From positions 184,056,451 through 184,120,450 of the forward strand of contig NC_081413.1 in NCBI RefSeq assembly GCF_030272615.1: a stretch of 64,000 nt of DNA, written 5' to 3'. Below the pieces are notes generated by a model. The model was not told the origin of the DNA, did no database searches, and worked only from the letters and a program-made list of their open reading frames with translations. Shown here piece by piece: positions 12,514 to 23,282 of this stretch (its first letter is position 1; the number at the start of each line of letters is the position of its first letter). The position numbers and the translations under genes were made by a program. The stretch comes from Cryptomeria japonica. Taxonomy: Eukaryota; Streptophyta; Pinopsida; Cupressales; Cupressaceae.

Positions 12514-15054
12514 TCACCAATAATCTCCACATGAACATTGTCCCTGCTTGAAATGATGGAACCGGTTCGCATCTCTCACAATAATTTCTCTCGCAACAAT
12601 CTTCGAGATATTCTTGGTTGCAGTGTGGCAGGCAACACAGACTCGAAGGTTTTTGACAACTCTAATAACTGTTCCAGGGGATGTGTTGAGCAATCCAAAT
12701 GCAATTGCCAATTTCTCACTATGGTGGCAAAGAAATAATTCTTTTTCCTCCTCCTCCACATCATTCAGTACGTGTATTGAACCTGGAGAATATCCTGCTG
12801 CCTTAATCTCCTGAGACAATTTCTCTAATGTGGCGTGAATCTCCTGTGTTTGTGGATGTGATCTGTCTCCCATACAAAAAGCATGAACCATTTTGTTGAC
12901 TTCAATCCAACTACATCCAGGTATCTTTTTAATACCTCTATCTTTCATCAATCTCCTTGCCTTTTGAACATCATCCCACCTGCCCACGTCTGCATAAATG
13001 TTTGATAGAAGAACATAAGGTGCAGCATTTCTATGATCCAGATCAAAAAGGAGAGTTGCTGTAAATACCCCTAACGCTATATTATTATGCGATCTACACG
13101 CACCAAGCAAACACATCCACACAACCACAGCAGGCTTGATTGGCATTTTGATGATAAAGATTAGAGCTTCCTCAAGACACCCAGCACGACCAAGAAGGTC
13201 AACCATGCATGCATAATGGTCTATTGTGGGCCTAATGCAATCAGATTCACTCATACCATTGAAGTAATTACAGCCCTCATTGACTAAACCCGCATGGCTG
13301 CATGCAAATAGAATACAAAGTAAGCTTACTTGATCAGGGTATGTCCCAGAGAGCTTCATTAGTTCAAAGAGTTTGAGAGCTTCCTTGTGAAAGCCATGCA
13401 CTGCATATCCTGCAATCATTACATTCCACAGGACTGCATCTCTTTGAGACGCTTTATCAAACATTTCACGTGCCTTCTGTATGCTTCCACACTTTGCGTA
13501 CATGTCTACCAGGGCACTTGCAACTATAACATCTGATAAAAATCCGCTTTCAATTATTCTTTGATGAACGTCCTTACCCTGTTCCAAAGCTCCCATTTTG
13601 GCACAAGCTGGGAGAAGGCCGGCAAAAGTTGCGGAGTCTGGCTTTACACCTTCCAATTGCATATGCTTAAAAGTCTCCAAAGCCTTTTCAGCAAGCCCAT
13701 TTTGTGCATATCCTGCGATCATCACATTCCATGAAACCACATCACGTTGAGGCATCTCCTTGAAAAGCCTCGAAGCCTCATCAAGGACACCATTTTGCAC
13801 ATATCCTGCAATCATTGCATTCCATGAAACCACATTTCTTTGCGGCATCTCTTTGAAAAACCTTATAGCCTCATCAATAACGCCATTTTGTGCATAGACT
13901 GCAATCATTGTATTCCATGAAACCACATCTCGCTGAGGCATTTCTTTGAAAAGCCTCAAAGCCTCATCGAGAACCCCATTTTGTGCATATCCTGCAATCA
14001 TTGCATTCCATGAAACCTCATCACGCTGAGACATTTTGTCAAACAGTTCACGTGCCTTCTGTATATTTCCACACTTTGCATACATGTCTACCAACATACT
14101 TTGAACTTCTACGTCTGATGAGCATCCGCTGTCCATTATGGTTTGATGGATGTCCATACCATGTTGTAAAGCTCGCATTTTTGTACAGGCTGGAAGAATG
14201 CTGGCAAAGGTTGTGAAGTTTGGCATTATGCCCGCCACTTGCATTTGCTTGAAAGTCTCCACGGCTTTCTCAATAAACCCATTTTGTGCATAGCCTGCAA
14301 TCATAGCATTCCACGAGGCCACATTTCGTTGGGGTATTTCCTCAAAATACGCTAAAGCCTCATCAAGAATGCCATTTTGTGCATATCCGGCAATCATGGC
14401 ATTCCATGAGACCACATTTCGATGAGGCATTTCTTTAAAAAGCCTTAAAGCTTCATCAATAACACCATTTTGTGCATACCCTGCAATCAATGCAGTCCAT
14501 GAAATCACATTTCTTTGAGGCATTTCTTGGAAAAGCCTTAAAGCCTCATCCAGGACACCATTTTGTGCATACCCTGCAATCATCGCATTCCAAGAGGCCA
14601 CATCTCGTTCAGACATACTGTCAAACAGTTCACGCGCCTTGTGTATGCTTCTACATTTCGCATACATATCTACCAGTGCACTCACAACTACAACATTTAA
14701 TAAAAATCCCCTACCAATTATACTCTGATGTATTTCCATACCCTGCTCCAAAGCTCCTATTTTGGCACAGGCTGGGAGAATGCTGGCAAAGGTAAATTCA
14801 TCGGGTTGAACATCTGTTCGTTGCATTTGCTGAAGTAGTTTCAACGCCTTGTGAGGAAACCCATGTCTTCGGTAAGCTGCAATCATCACATTCCATGAAA
14901 AGCCATCTCGTTCTGTCATTTCGTCAAACACTTTATGTGCATCAACCAGACTCCCGCATTTGACATACACGTTAATTAGCTTATTTTGAAAAAATGGTGT
15001 AGCGAAATGACAACCAAACACTGTTTTCGTCCTCAACTGTGGTTTTAAACCCAT
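12514..15054 (-). CDS. PLS-class PPR protein with complete DYW domain
   Basis: The frame encodes 846 residues without an intron. PPR proteins of this class bind organellar RNA in a sequence-specific way, and the DYW domain is a zinc-dependent cytidine deaminase that edits C to U. Visible are L/S-type PPR repeats, two blocks of back-to-back 31-residue S repeats (SWNAMIAGYAQNG...), long P/L/S repeats with FKQMQ and LVDMYAKCGS, and an E region (VVVWMCLLGACRS, then LLSNIYADVGRWDD). The DYW domain has HSE at about 778-780, CxxCH at about 806-810, a second Cys/His cluster near the end, and terminal GDYW. All catalytic and zinc residues are present. The start at 15054 has an in-frame TGA just upstream. 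Compared with the paralogue at 21177, about 80-90 N-terminal residues are missing, so the first exon or targeting sequence may be lost or replaced. Plastid or mitochondrial location is inferred from the family. Confidence 0.9.
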   Translation of the reverse strand: MGLKPQLRTKTVFGCHFATPFFQNKLINVYVKCGSLVDAHKVFDEMTERDGFSWNVMIAAYRRHGFPHKALKLLQQMQRTDVQPDEFTFASILPACAKIGALEQGMEIHQSIIGRGFLLNVVVVSALVDMYAKCRSIHKARELFDSMSERDVASWNAMIAGYAQNGVLDEALRLFQEMPQRNVISWTALIAGYAQNGVIDEALRLFKEMPHRNVVSWNAMIAGYAQNGILDEALAYFEEIPQRNVASWNAMIAGYAQNGFIEKAVETFKQMQVAGIMPNFTTFASILPACTKMRALQHGMDIHQTIMDSGCSSDVEVQSMLVDMYAKCGNIQKARELFDKMSQRDEVSWNAMIAGYAQNGVLDEALRLFKEMPQRDVVSWNTMIAVYAQNGVIDEAIRFFKEMPQRNVVSWNAMIAGYVQNGVLDEASRLFKEMPQRDVVSWNVMIAGYAQNGLAEKALETFKHMQLEGVKPDSATFAGLLPACAKMGALEQGKDVHQRIIESGFLSDVIVASALVDMYAKCGSIQKAREMFDKASQRDAVLWNVMIAGYAVHGFHKEALKLFELMKLSGTYPDQVSLLCILFACSHAGLVNEGCNYFNGMSESDCIRPTIDHYACMVDLLGRAGCLEEALIFIIKMPIKPAVVVWMCLLGACRSHNNIALGVFTATLLFDLDHRNAAPYVLLSNIYADVGRWDDVQKARRLMKDRGIKKIPGCSWIEVNKMVHAFCMGDRSHPQTQEIHATLEKLSQEIKAAGYSPGSIHVLNDVEEEEKELFLCHHSEKLAIAFGLLNTSPGTVIRVVKNLRVCVACHTATKNISKIVAREIIVRDANRFHHFKQGQCSCGDYW
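13690..14600 (-). repeat. 93-bp tandem repeats within the PPR/DYW gene
   Basis: The phrase CCTGCAATCAT recurs at exact multiples of 93 bases in two runs (about 14296, 14389, 14482, 14575, and 13711, 13804, 13897, 13990). Each unit encodes one 31-residue S-type PPR repeat. The close nucleotide similarity suggests unequal crossing-over or gene conversion. Confidence 0.85.
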
Positions 15055-16186
15055 TTTATTTATTTCTGTGAATCAAACGTCTCGTGCACCGCTTGCCAGT
15101 GATAATATGGCTTTGACGCAGCCAATGCCTTCCATGAAGGATTTGAATTTCAATGTTGAAATTCAACAGTTCTGTAATTTCCATTTTCTCATTTTCTAAG
15201 GTGATTTTGAAGCAAAAGATGCATTTCGAAGCCATTATGTGCCAACACCAGTCACCCCACTGCAAGTCGCCAAGCACCTCGATTACCTGCTAAACATATT
15301 TTCTTATGAATACAATAGGATTACATCTGGATATTCACCTTAACTTTGTGACTGATAACCCAAACACATAGTGACCGCTCTTTATTTTTGTGTCCATACC
15401 GATTTCTTTTATTTCTTTAAAAAAAAATTTATACAAACACCATTTTGATAATGGATTATGGAATATGAATTGAAATATTGATAGAAAAATATTGACATAT
15501 TTTAATTCATAAATAACAAGCTAAAAGAAGACTTGTTTGCATAAGCAATTATATATATCTTAAATATGAATGTATAAAGGACATGTAAACTCTTATCTCA
15601 GTATAGGAGAAGAGCATCAATTATTGCCCATGTTACAATTACCATTCACTCCTTGCTCACCCAACCTCCCAATTATTAACTTCAAAGAAACCAAAAAAAT
15701 GTTGACTAAAAGCCCATTAAGAAATTCCACATGTATCATAGCGGTCCATTTTACCCCTAGTTAGAATTTTTAGACTTTAATTGGAGGAGTTGTGCAACTT
15801 TACTAGTACCCATAGCGCACGACTAATGGGGCATTTGTGCATAAGTACTGCACATTTTTGAGGTGGTTGTACTGCACAATTATTGGGGTATCTTTAAGTA
15901 GGTATCAGAGGACACTTTGAAGTGACCACTTTTTGACCCTTATGCGTATAATGGATCCCACAACGTGCATCATTACTACCCAAAAGATGGAACAATAACT
16001 ATGAGTAGTTATTGTCGCATACAAAGACAAAAATAAATCATCGAAATCCAATGTAGCGTTTAGGATCTGTGGGTGCACAAAGTTAGCTATAACAATGGTT
16101 GGTATGCTTCTCCTACATAGATTAGAATATTAAAAAATATACACATAAGACTACATACAACCAAATATATAAAACAAAAGAATGTG

Positions 16187-16350
16187 TACACACACATACA
16201 TATATGCATGTGTACACACACACACATGTGTGTGTGCAGGGGGGTCGTGCATATATAGTTTTATGTATGTATGTGTACATACAGAAGAAATGTATATATA
16301 TAGTTTTATGTATAGTTTTATGAAGTATGTATAGTTTTATGTATGTATGT
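16187..16350. repeat. CA/TG and TATG microsatellite cluster
   Basis: (AC)n and (GT)n runs face each other around 16210-16240 and could form a hairpin. They are followed by several copies of ATAGTTTTATGTATG. Confidence 0.7.
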
Positions 16351-18116
16351 GTACAAGCAATTTAATTCAGATGCCAATCCAAACATGGACAAGACAACAT
16401 AACTAGTAGAGACAAAAAAGTCAAATCAAATATAAAGTTTAGTACTGATGATTGGGATCCTTCCCGAATACTTTGGATCTCGCTGAGGTAAATCAGATGA
16501 CTTGGACCCACCTCCCTCTACTCTTGTTCTTGCCACATAACAACTTAATGTAATTGTGTTATTATGTTTTGTTCTAGACTACTGTCTTGTTTGAGTTTTT
16601 AAACTGAGACTAGGTCCACCCACCTTTTACTTGTGAATATGTGTAACACTATTTTACTAGCACTTGCACCTAAAGGAGATGCAATGGTTACGCTGATAGT
16701 AAAATATACTTTAAATAATATATTAGAGAGTACAAATCTTAAAAGAAATGTTTATCTACTGAATTATTTAAAAATTAACATAAAGAGATGACTATGTTTA
16801 TAAATAGTCTTAAATACCACATTTAATGTTATTTAATCATTTTATAAATAAGCGTTGTCACCATACACTTAAGAGATAGATTCCATGTAGAAGATCCCTA
16901 GGACAAAGAGGTGCAATGGTTAGACCAATTGTAATATATATTTTGTTCAAAGATGAAAATTTTCAAATATTATTTGAGTTAAAGAATTGTCAATTAAAAG
17001 ATTCAACTTTGAACTTTAAAACATAATCCCTAAGGAATAAAGAAACATCAACACAAAATTGTAACTTTTATGATGAGAGTAGAGTGCAAATCCTTAGAAG
17101 ATATGATAAAACAAAATAAAAACATAATTGTATCTACATACTTCATAAGATATTTAGTTTTTGCTAAAGAAGTCTCATATTATGAATGACATGATGAGGC
17201 ATTCAAATTGAATCGAACATTATTTCTTAAGAACTATTCTCTGTGGACTGTTGAGTGCTTGAACTTGATTGTAAACTATTGATGTCTTTGTCGATGCCCT
17301 AACGCTTCTTTCACGGGCACAATATGCTATTTTACATATATTTGCCTATTTGGTTAGAACAATAACAATTATTTAAAATCTTACATTATAATGTAAACCC
17401 CACTTAAAGAGGAAAATGAACAAAAAAAATATCATTATAAAATGAGTATGAATTCTTCTATTCAAAAAATGGTTCACTCATGGAGAATTGTTCAGTTGAA
17501 TGACATTTGTTTGCACAAGGCCTATAATCTAACCAAATTAGTAGAAGTATGCATAAAGCCAAACAAAATTGAATTGGCCATTTCTGGTCCAATACATAAA
17601 TATAGATGGGACGCCTCTCAAACCTTTGTAACTTAGATATGAAGTTGATGTAATAAATAATTTAGACTTGAAAGGGCATGTTGAGAGAACATGAAATGGA
17701 TGTAAATTTATCAAATAACTAACCCAAATCTCCTTCTATATAAAAAATTAAGGAGATTAGTGAGCTAATAAAAAAATCTGTGAGAAACCATAGTTGAAAA
17801 GAAAAATACATTATTATTCTTTGGTTCCCTTACCAATACAAATGTAAATCAATTATCTTTTGAGAAACGAAATATCTTAAAAATTCATAAACAATTCTCC
17901 ACTCCAAAAAAATAATGAATAAATATTTGAAAATAAAGTAAAAAATCCTAAATCTCTAGTTATCTCAAAATGAAAAATAAAAATATATTTATAAAACAAT
18001 CAAAATAACTAACTATATATAAGGAAAACTTTAAAAAATCTTAACTCACTCAAAAAATAAATAAATAAAATTAAATAATTAAATCATTGAAAGACCAAAA
18101 AGGTAAGGAAAACCCT

Positions 18117-18257
18117 ATATAATTTCATGCTCGTTCAAAATAAATAATAGCTATTATTTGTGAGATAGAAATAGCAATTGTAGGGATATAATTTCAGGCT
18201 CGTTCAAAATAAATAATAGCCATTATTTGTGAGATAGAAATAGGAATTGCATGGAGA
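18117..18257. repeat. 69-bp tandem duplication
   Basis: Two copies share AATTTCA(T/G)GCTCGTTC and TTATTTGTGAGATAGAAATAG, with only a few differences. Each copy contains the small inverted repeat AATAATAGC(T/C)ATTATT. Confidence 0.85.
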
Positions 18258-19435
18258 CTGGTATTGGGCATGAAAACAAATTGTAATTTGCAACTAATTT
18301 TCAAATACAACCAAATTAATCAACAAAGACAGATATTATAAAATGCGTGCATAACCCATTTATCTACGATATAATTTTTCTATATAATTAAAGATCAAAC
18401 AAATAATTTTAGTAAGCAATAACAACGAGCATTTCTCATACAAAATATTTAAAAAGAAACCAGTGTAAAAAAATATATGTTGAACATAGGATTTTCATTT
18501 CTATCACACATCCCAAAATTGAACATCAAGCCCACAAAAAACAGGAACTAAATTAGAAAAATACTCATAAAAGGCTAAAGTCAAATATCTGAAATGATAT
18601 TATGTCTTAACAACTTTACTCACTGCTTGACCAGCCATTATTATCGTACCACACTTCTAGATTTCTGCCTTCAAAGAACTTCAAGCCTATGTCGCTGATT
18701 TGTGTTTGGTTGTTTGCCTCTTTTTTCTTGGCTTTGGCCCAACTGGATATCGCCATTATATATCTGATGATTTAACAGTAGTTGCCAAATCAATAGATGT
18801 TGAGTCATAATAGTTGATAGCATAGGAGTTTTACTTGAAATTGGGATTTACCAAATTGCAGATCCTTCAAAAAGTACATTTTGAGTGTTGGTATGCTCAG
18901 AGTGTGGCCTTGGTTTAGTTGAATTTCTGATGTTACTGTGTTGAATTGTCAGGCCAGGGCTGGATCCTGGGGAAGATCAGAATTTGGTCTAGACCAGTCT
19001 AGATTTGTTTGGGGTTACTATTAACCTTTTAGCAAAGCCTCATATTTTAAAATTCTCTATTCAGTCTACCAAAATAAACTCAAAATTAACTTTTATATGT
19101 TGAATCTTTCTTGGGAAAGATTATTTTCTTAAAAGTGTTTTGGGATGAAGCTAGCTCTTGTTTCAAGTATGCTCAAGTACATATGGACTATCAACTGTTT
19201 TCCTGTAGAAACATATTTTAGCCTTGAATATGCCAGATGCCTGTGACCTCACATTTTACTTTGTATTTAAGAATGCTAGCAGCTGCACACATCATTTATG
19301 ATTATTTCTTTTGATTTACAGGTTGTATAACATATCACTATAGAATTTAAACTTCAGTTCAGAAATATGCTTCTATAGGTCACAAACACTTTTGTGCCTT
19401 CTCTTTCCTTAAATGTGAGAACGTTGAGGTAACAA

Positions 19436-19945
19436 AGAGATGTTGTCTTATGAAATGCAATGATCACAAGATTTGCAGAAAATAGATGTGTTGAAAAGGC
19501 TTTAGAAAATTTCAAACAAATGCAATTGGCAGTTACAAAGCCAAATGATTTGCAAATGTCCTCCTTGCCTGTCCCAAAATGGGAGCTATGTAATGGGGTA
19601 TGGACATACGCCAAAGCATTATGGTAGGGAGATTTTTATCACATATTATAATTGGAAATTCTCTGGTAGACATTCATGCAAATGTGGAATCATAGACAAC
19701 GCACCTGAATTGTTGACAGAATGCCTTAGAGAGGTCATGTCAGGAAATGAGATGAAATGATTGCAGAATGTGCACAAAATGGATTTTGTAGGAAGCTCTC
19801 AAAATCTTTGAATTAATGAACCAATCTTATTACATTGCATATATATTTGATCAATAGGTGTCCATAATTGAGCTTCATGCCCGTGCTGGCTATCTTGAAG
19901 ACACCTTAAACATTACTCTTAAAATGCCAGTTAGACCTGTGCCCC
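19436..19945 (+). pseudogene. Decayed PPR gene fragment on the opposite strand
   Basis: Starting at AGAGATGTTGTC the translation reads RDVVL, stop, NAMITRFAENRCVEKAL, then FKQMQLAVTKPN. This matches the S-to-P repeat junction of the two neighbouring PPR genes, with TGG (Trp) changed to TGA. Further on, relics of SLPVPKW, LVDIH, EALKIFELMN and finally ARAGYLEDTLNITLKMPVRPV correspond in order to the P repeat, the S repeat and the DLLGRAG...KMPIKP segment before the E domain. Frameshifts and stops are frequent. It is a third, older PPR copy, inverted relative to the intact genes. Confidence 0.8.
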
Positions 19946-20871
19946 TATCATTCCTAACCAGAAAATATACATTCATTGCTTACTGAATCCCTAAAAAGTA
20001 AAAACCCTTGTACCAAAAACTTCAACTTCAAATTAAAAATCTCCAACTATTTCCCGTAATAGCCCTAATTCGCAGTAAAACCTTGCCATTCCAAACCAGA
20101 AAATATTCATTCATTGTTTACCTGGACTACAAGCAACGGAAGGTGATGGTCTTTGCTGCATAGAAATATTGTACAAAATTGACGGACTTGTTGAAGGCGG
20201 TAAGATCCGTGATAGTTAGGTTTTCTGCCGTCGCTTTGATGAAAAAGGATAAAATTTTACGAGCATTTCAGACAGCATCTCATCTATCAGTCATTTCCAG
20301 TATGAGACTCTTCCGGCAACCAATTTTACAGCATAAAACCAACGGATAAAACTTCCGGCGTGTGACATGTTTCCGGTGAGAGGTTTTCCCACTTAAAATA
20401 GCCTATTGGCTAATAAATACTAATGTAAACAGTACTCATCAACAAAAAGATTAGAAAAAATTAAGAAGGAATGATGTCTCTATAACCTCCAGGTATTGGA
20501 TTTATTTGAAGCCTTTATGTCAGATTTCCTGCTGGCAAAGCATCTTTCCATTATTTTAATCCTTGCTCTCCTTTTTCTTTACTTTTTTCCCCTGCCTCCT
20601 CCGGTTTGTTCATTTCGCAGACGCAGGCTTCCTGAAAAAACAGTTAAATGGCATTACCTCTCCACAGTATTATTAAACAGGGCTTTAACAAATACCCCAT
20701 CAGTATTTATAGGCAGTAAGGCCTGCTATATATCTGATATTATTAAGTCGACAACATCGTGTAGCTTAGCAAACCTGAAAATAGAACCTGATCCCTTCTT
20801 ATCACTGCAAATCTGTCACTATGGACTTTGTCAAGGTGTGACTCTGGGTTTACAGAATGCTTCACTTAGCT
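19946..20871. other. Spacer between PPR pseudogene and PPR paralogue
   Basis: No gene is supported. A segment ATTCCTAACCAGAAAATATA near 19950 recurs in altered form near 20090 (CAAACCAGAAAATATTCATT). A plus-strand frame of 137 codons at 20496-20909 overlaps the antisense of the DYW relic and has no family signature. Confidence 0.5.
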
Positions 20872-21176
20872 TCACCAATAATCTCCACAAGAACATAGTC
20901 CTCGTTTGAACTGATAGAATCGATTTGTATCTCACATCAAAGTATCTTGAAACAATTTTGAGGCTAAATTAAATGCAGTTTTGGACACAAAACCTCCTTG
21001 AAGCTTCTCGGTGACTCTGGAAGTTGTTCAAGGGGGCGTGTTTAACAAGCCAAATGCAATTGCAAACCTCTCACTCTCATGACAGAGAAAAAACTGTTTT
21101 CCTCATCCACAACTTCTAGAAAATACCCCATCTTCTTAATATCTGAAGAGAATTTCAGTAACTTCGCATAGATCTT
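20872..21176 (-). pseudogene. Relic of the DYW domain downstream of the truncated PPR paralogue
   Basis: Directly after the stop at 21177 the minus strand still aligns with the intact gene: KIYAKL in place of EIHATL, then VDEENSFF for the VEEEEKELF segment. The frame then shifts and the HSE/CxxC part can only be guessed. At the far end the bases for CSCGDYW plus TGA are still present (20872-20895) in one frame. The domain therefore existed in full and was lost after the duplication, by a CAG to TAG change and frameshifts. Confidence 0.8.
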
Positions 21177-23282
21177 CTATGTTTGTGGGTGTGATCTGTC
21201 TTCCACAGAAAAAGAATACACCACTTTATGGACTTCAATCCAACTATATCCAGGTATCTTTTCAATTCCTTGATCTTTCATCGATCTCCGTAGCTTTTGA
21301 ATGTCACCCCACCATCCGATCTCCGCGTAAATGTTTGACAGGAGAACATAAGCTGTAGCATTTTCAGGATCCAATTTAAAAAGAAGAGTTGCCATAAATA
21401 TTCCAATCCCTATATTTTTATGTGACTTACAAGCACCAAGCAGACTCGTCCACACAACAACAACAGGTTTAATTGGCATTTTGATGATAAACTTTAGAGC
21501 TTCGTCAAGATAACCTGCACGGCCAAGGAGATCAACCATGCATACATAATGATCTATTGTAGGCATAATGCAATAAGAGTCATTCATGAAATTAAAGTAT
21601 TTACATCCCTCACCCACTAAACCTGCATGGTTGCATGCAAATAAAACACAACCAAAGCTAACATGGTCAGGGTTTGTTTCAGAGTGCTTCATCAGTTCAA
21701 AAAGCTCGAGAGCATCTTTGCACAACCCATGCATCGCGTATCCCGCAATCATAGCATTCCATGAGACCACATCTCGTGGAGACATTTTTTCAAACACTTT
21801 ATGTGCCTTCTGTATGCTTCCACATTTTGCATACATGTCTACTAGTGCACTCCCAACTAAAGCATTTGACAAAAACCCACTATTGACTATGCTTTGATGG
21901 ATGTCCATACCGTGTTGCAAAGCTCCCATTTCAGCACAGGCTGGGAGGATGCTGATAAAGGTTGTGGGATTTGGCTTTACACCTTCCAATTCCATTTGCT
22001 TAAAAGTTTCCAAAGCCTTGTCAACAAAGCCATTTTGTGCGTATCCTGCAATCATCGCATTCCAAGAGACCACATTCCTTTGAGGCATTTCTTTAAAAAA
22101 ACCTAAAGCTTTATCAAGAAAACCGTTTTGTCCATAACCTGCAATCATGACATTCCATGAGATCACATCTCGTCGAGGCATTTTCTTGAAAAGTCTCAGA
22201 GCCTCATCAAGAACACCAGCTTGCATGTATGCTGCAATCATCGTATTCCATGAGACCGCATCTCGCCGGGGCATCTCTTTAAAAAGCCTCAAAGCCCGAT
22301 CAAGAACACCATTTTGTACATATCCTGCAATCATTGTATTCCATGAGACCACATTCTTTTGTGGCATCTCTTTGAAAATCCCTACAGCCTCATCGAGAAA
22401 CCCGTTTTGTGCATATGCTGCAATCATTGTATTCCAGGAGATCACATCTCGTTGAGGCATTGCTTTGAATAGTCTTACAGCCGCGTCAAGAACGCCATTT
22501 TGTGCATACCCTGCAATCATTGCATTCCATGAGACCACATCTCGTTCAGGCATTTCGTTGAAAATCCTTAACCCCTCATCGAGATGACCATTTTGTGCAT
22601 ATCCTGCAATCATTGCATTCCATGATACCACATTTCTTTGAGGTAAATTGTCAAACACTTCGCGTGCCTTGTGAATGCTTCCACATTTTGCATACATGTC
22701 TATCAGGGCACTGGCGACTGCAACATCTGAAACAAAGCCGCTTTCGATTATGTCTCGATGGATGTCCATACCCTGTTCCAAAGCTCCTATTTTGGCGCAA
22801 GCTGGGAGGACACTGGAAAAGGTGAACGTATCCGGTCGCACACCTGTTCGTTGCATTTGGTAAAACAGTGCCAATGCCTCGCGAGGGCATCCAAGTTTTC
22901 GGTAAGCTGCAATCATCACGTTCCATGAGCAGCCATCTCGCTCTGTCATTTCGTCAAACACTTTACGGGCATCAACCAAACTGCCGCATTTGGCATACAT
23001 GTTGATAAGCTTATTTTGAACAATTGTGCGTGCATGAAATGCAAGTTCCCTGGGAGTGATAAGAGCGTGGATTTGCTTACCCTCTAAAGGAGTATTCTTG
23101 TCAATGCAGGTGTGCAACAATTGAAGGTGTGTAGAAAAGCCTACAGGGTGACAGTGTATTGTAACAACAATCTGCAGCGCTTCCTGCAAACAACCCTCTC
23201 TACACAGTGCCCTCAGACTGAAATTGAGAGGGGTAGTGGATGGCATTGTATGATTATAGTTGAAGTTTATTTTGGTATTCAT
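21177..23282 (-). CDS. PLS-class PPR protein truncated before the DYW domain
   Basis: The frame encodes 701 residues, no intron. The N-terminus (LCREGCLQEALQI, then LLHTCIDKNTPLEGKQIH) is the usual start region of plant PLS proteins, so the ATG at 23282 is credible. PPR repeats follow, including seven consecutive 31-residue S-type units whose DNA has a strict 93-bp period. The E region is present (VVVWTSLLGACKS, LLSNIYAEIGWWGD, IEKIPGYSWIEV). The frame stops after EDRSHPQT, where the intact paralogue continues with Gln, consistent with CAG to TAG. It could act as an E+-type protein recruiting a separate DYW deaminase, as known for other plant PPRs, or it may be an early pseudogene. Same orientation and similar repeat structure as 12514-15054. 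Confidence 0.8.
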   Translation of the reverse strand: MNTKINFNYNHTMPSTTPLNFSLRALCREGCLQEALQIVVTIHCHPVGFSTHLQLLHTCIDKNTPLEGKQIHALITPRELAFHARTIVQNKLINMYAKCGSLVDARKVFDEMTERDGCSWNVMIAAYRKLGCPREALALFYQMQRTGVRPDTFTFSSVLPACAKIGALEQGMDIHRDIIESGFVSDVAVASALIDMYAKCGSIHKAREVFDNLPQRNVVSWNAMIAGYAQNGHLDEGLRIFNEMPERDVVSWNAMIAGYAQNGVLDAAVRLFKAMPQRDVISWNTMIAAYAQNGFLDEAVGIFKEMPQKNVVSWNTMIAGYVQNGVLDRALRLFKEMPRRDAVSWNTMIAAYMQAGVLDEALRLFKKMPRRDVISWNVMIAGYGQNGFLDKALGFFKEMPQRNVVSWNAMIAGYAQNGFVDKALETFKQMELEGVKPNPTTFISILPACAEMGALQHGMDIHQSIVNSGFLSNALVGSALVDMYAKCGSIQKAHKVFEKMSPRDVVSWNAMIAGYAMHGLCKDALELFELMKHSETNPDHVSFGCVLFACNHAGLVGEGCKYFNFMNDSYCIMPTIDHYVCMVDLLGRAGYLDEALKFIIKMPIKPVVVVWTSLLGACKSHKNIGIGIFMATLLFKLDPENATAYVLLSNIYAEIGWWGDIQKLRRSMKDQGIEKIPGYSWIEVHKVVYSFSVEDRSHPQT
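22040..22650 (-). repeat. Seven-unit 93-bp tandem array encoding S-type PPR repeats
   Basis: TGCAATCAT recurs at 22047, 22140, 22233, 22326, 22419, 22512 and 22605, exactly 93 bases apart. Each unit encodes SWN(A/T/V)MIAxY...EMP(Q/R)R. Confidence 0.95.

Larger units (their letters stand above)
15055..19435. other. AT-rich intergenic stretch upstream of the DYW gene
   Basis: No gene is supported; open frames here are short and without known motifs. The first few hundred bases should hold the promoter of the minus-strand PPR gene, but no clear TATA element is evident. There are CA/TG microsatellite-like segments (16187-16350) and a 69-bp tandem duplication (18117-18257). Two similar heads, GATGCAATGGTTACGC near 16679 and GGTGCAATGGTTAGAC near 16911, vaguely resemble a tRNA A-box. 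Confidence 0.5.

Noticed and set aside
12538-14795. Plus-strand open frames across the DYW gene
   Set aside because: They are antisense shadows of the 93-bp repeat coding region and contain only mirrored repeat text.
16676-16990. Two tRNA-like heads (GCAATGGTTACGC, GCAATGGTTAGACC) as further SINEs
   Set aside because: No convincing B-box at the right distance, no tail and no target-site duplication could be found.
20496-20909. 137-codon plus-strand frame with hydrophobic start
   Set aside because: Its end is antisense to the DYW relic, there is no family signature, and the hydrophobic part comes from a T/C-rich run.
21586-22926. Plus-strand and shifted minus-strand frames within the PPR paralogue
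   Set aside because: Same reason: repeat-derived shadows of the real frame at 21177-23282.
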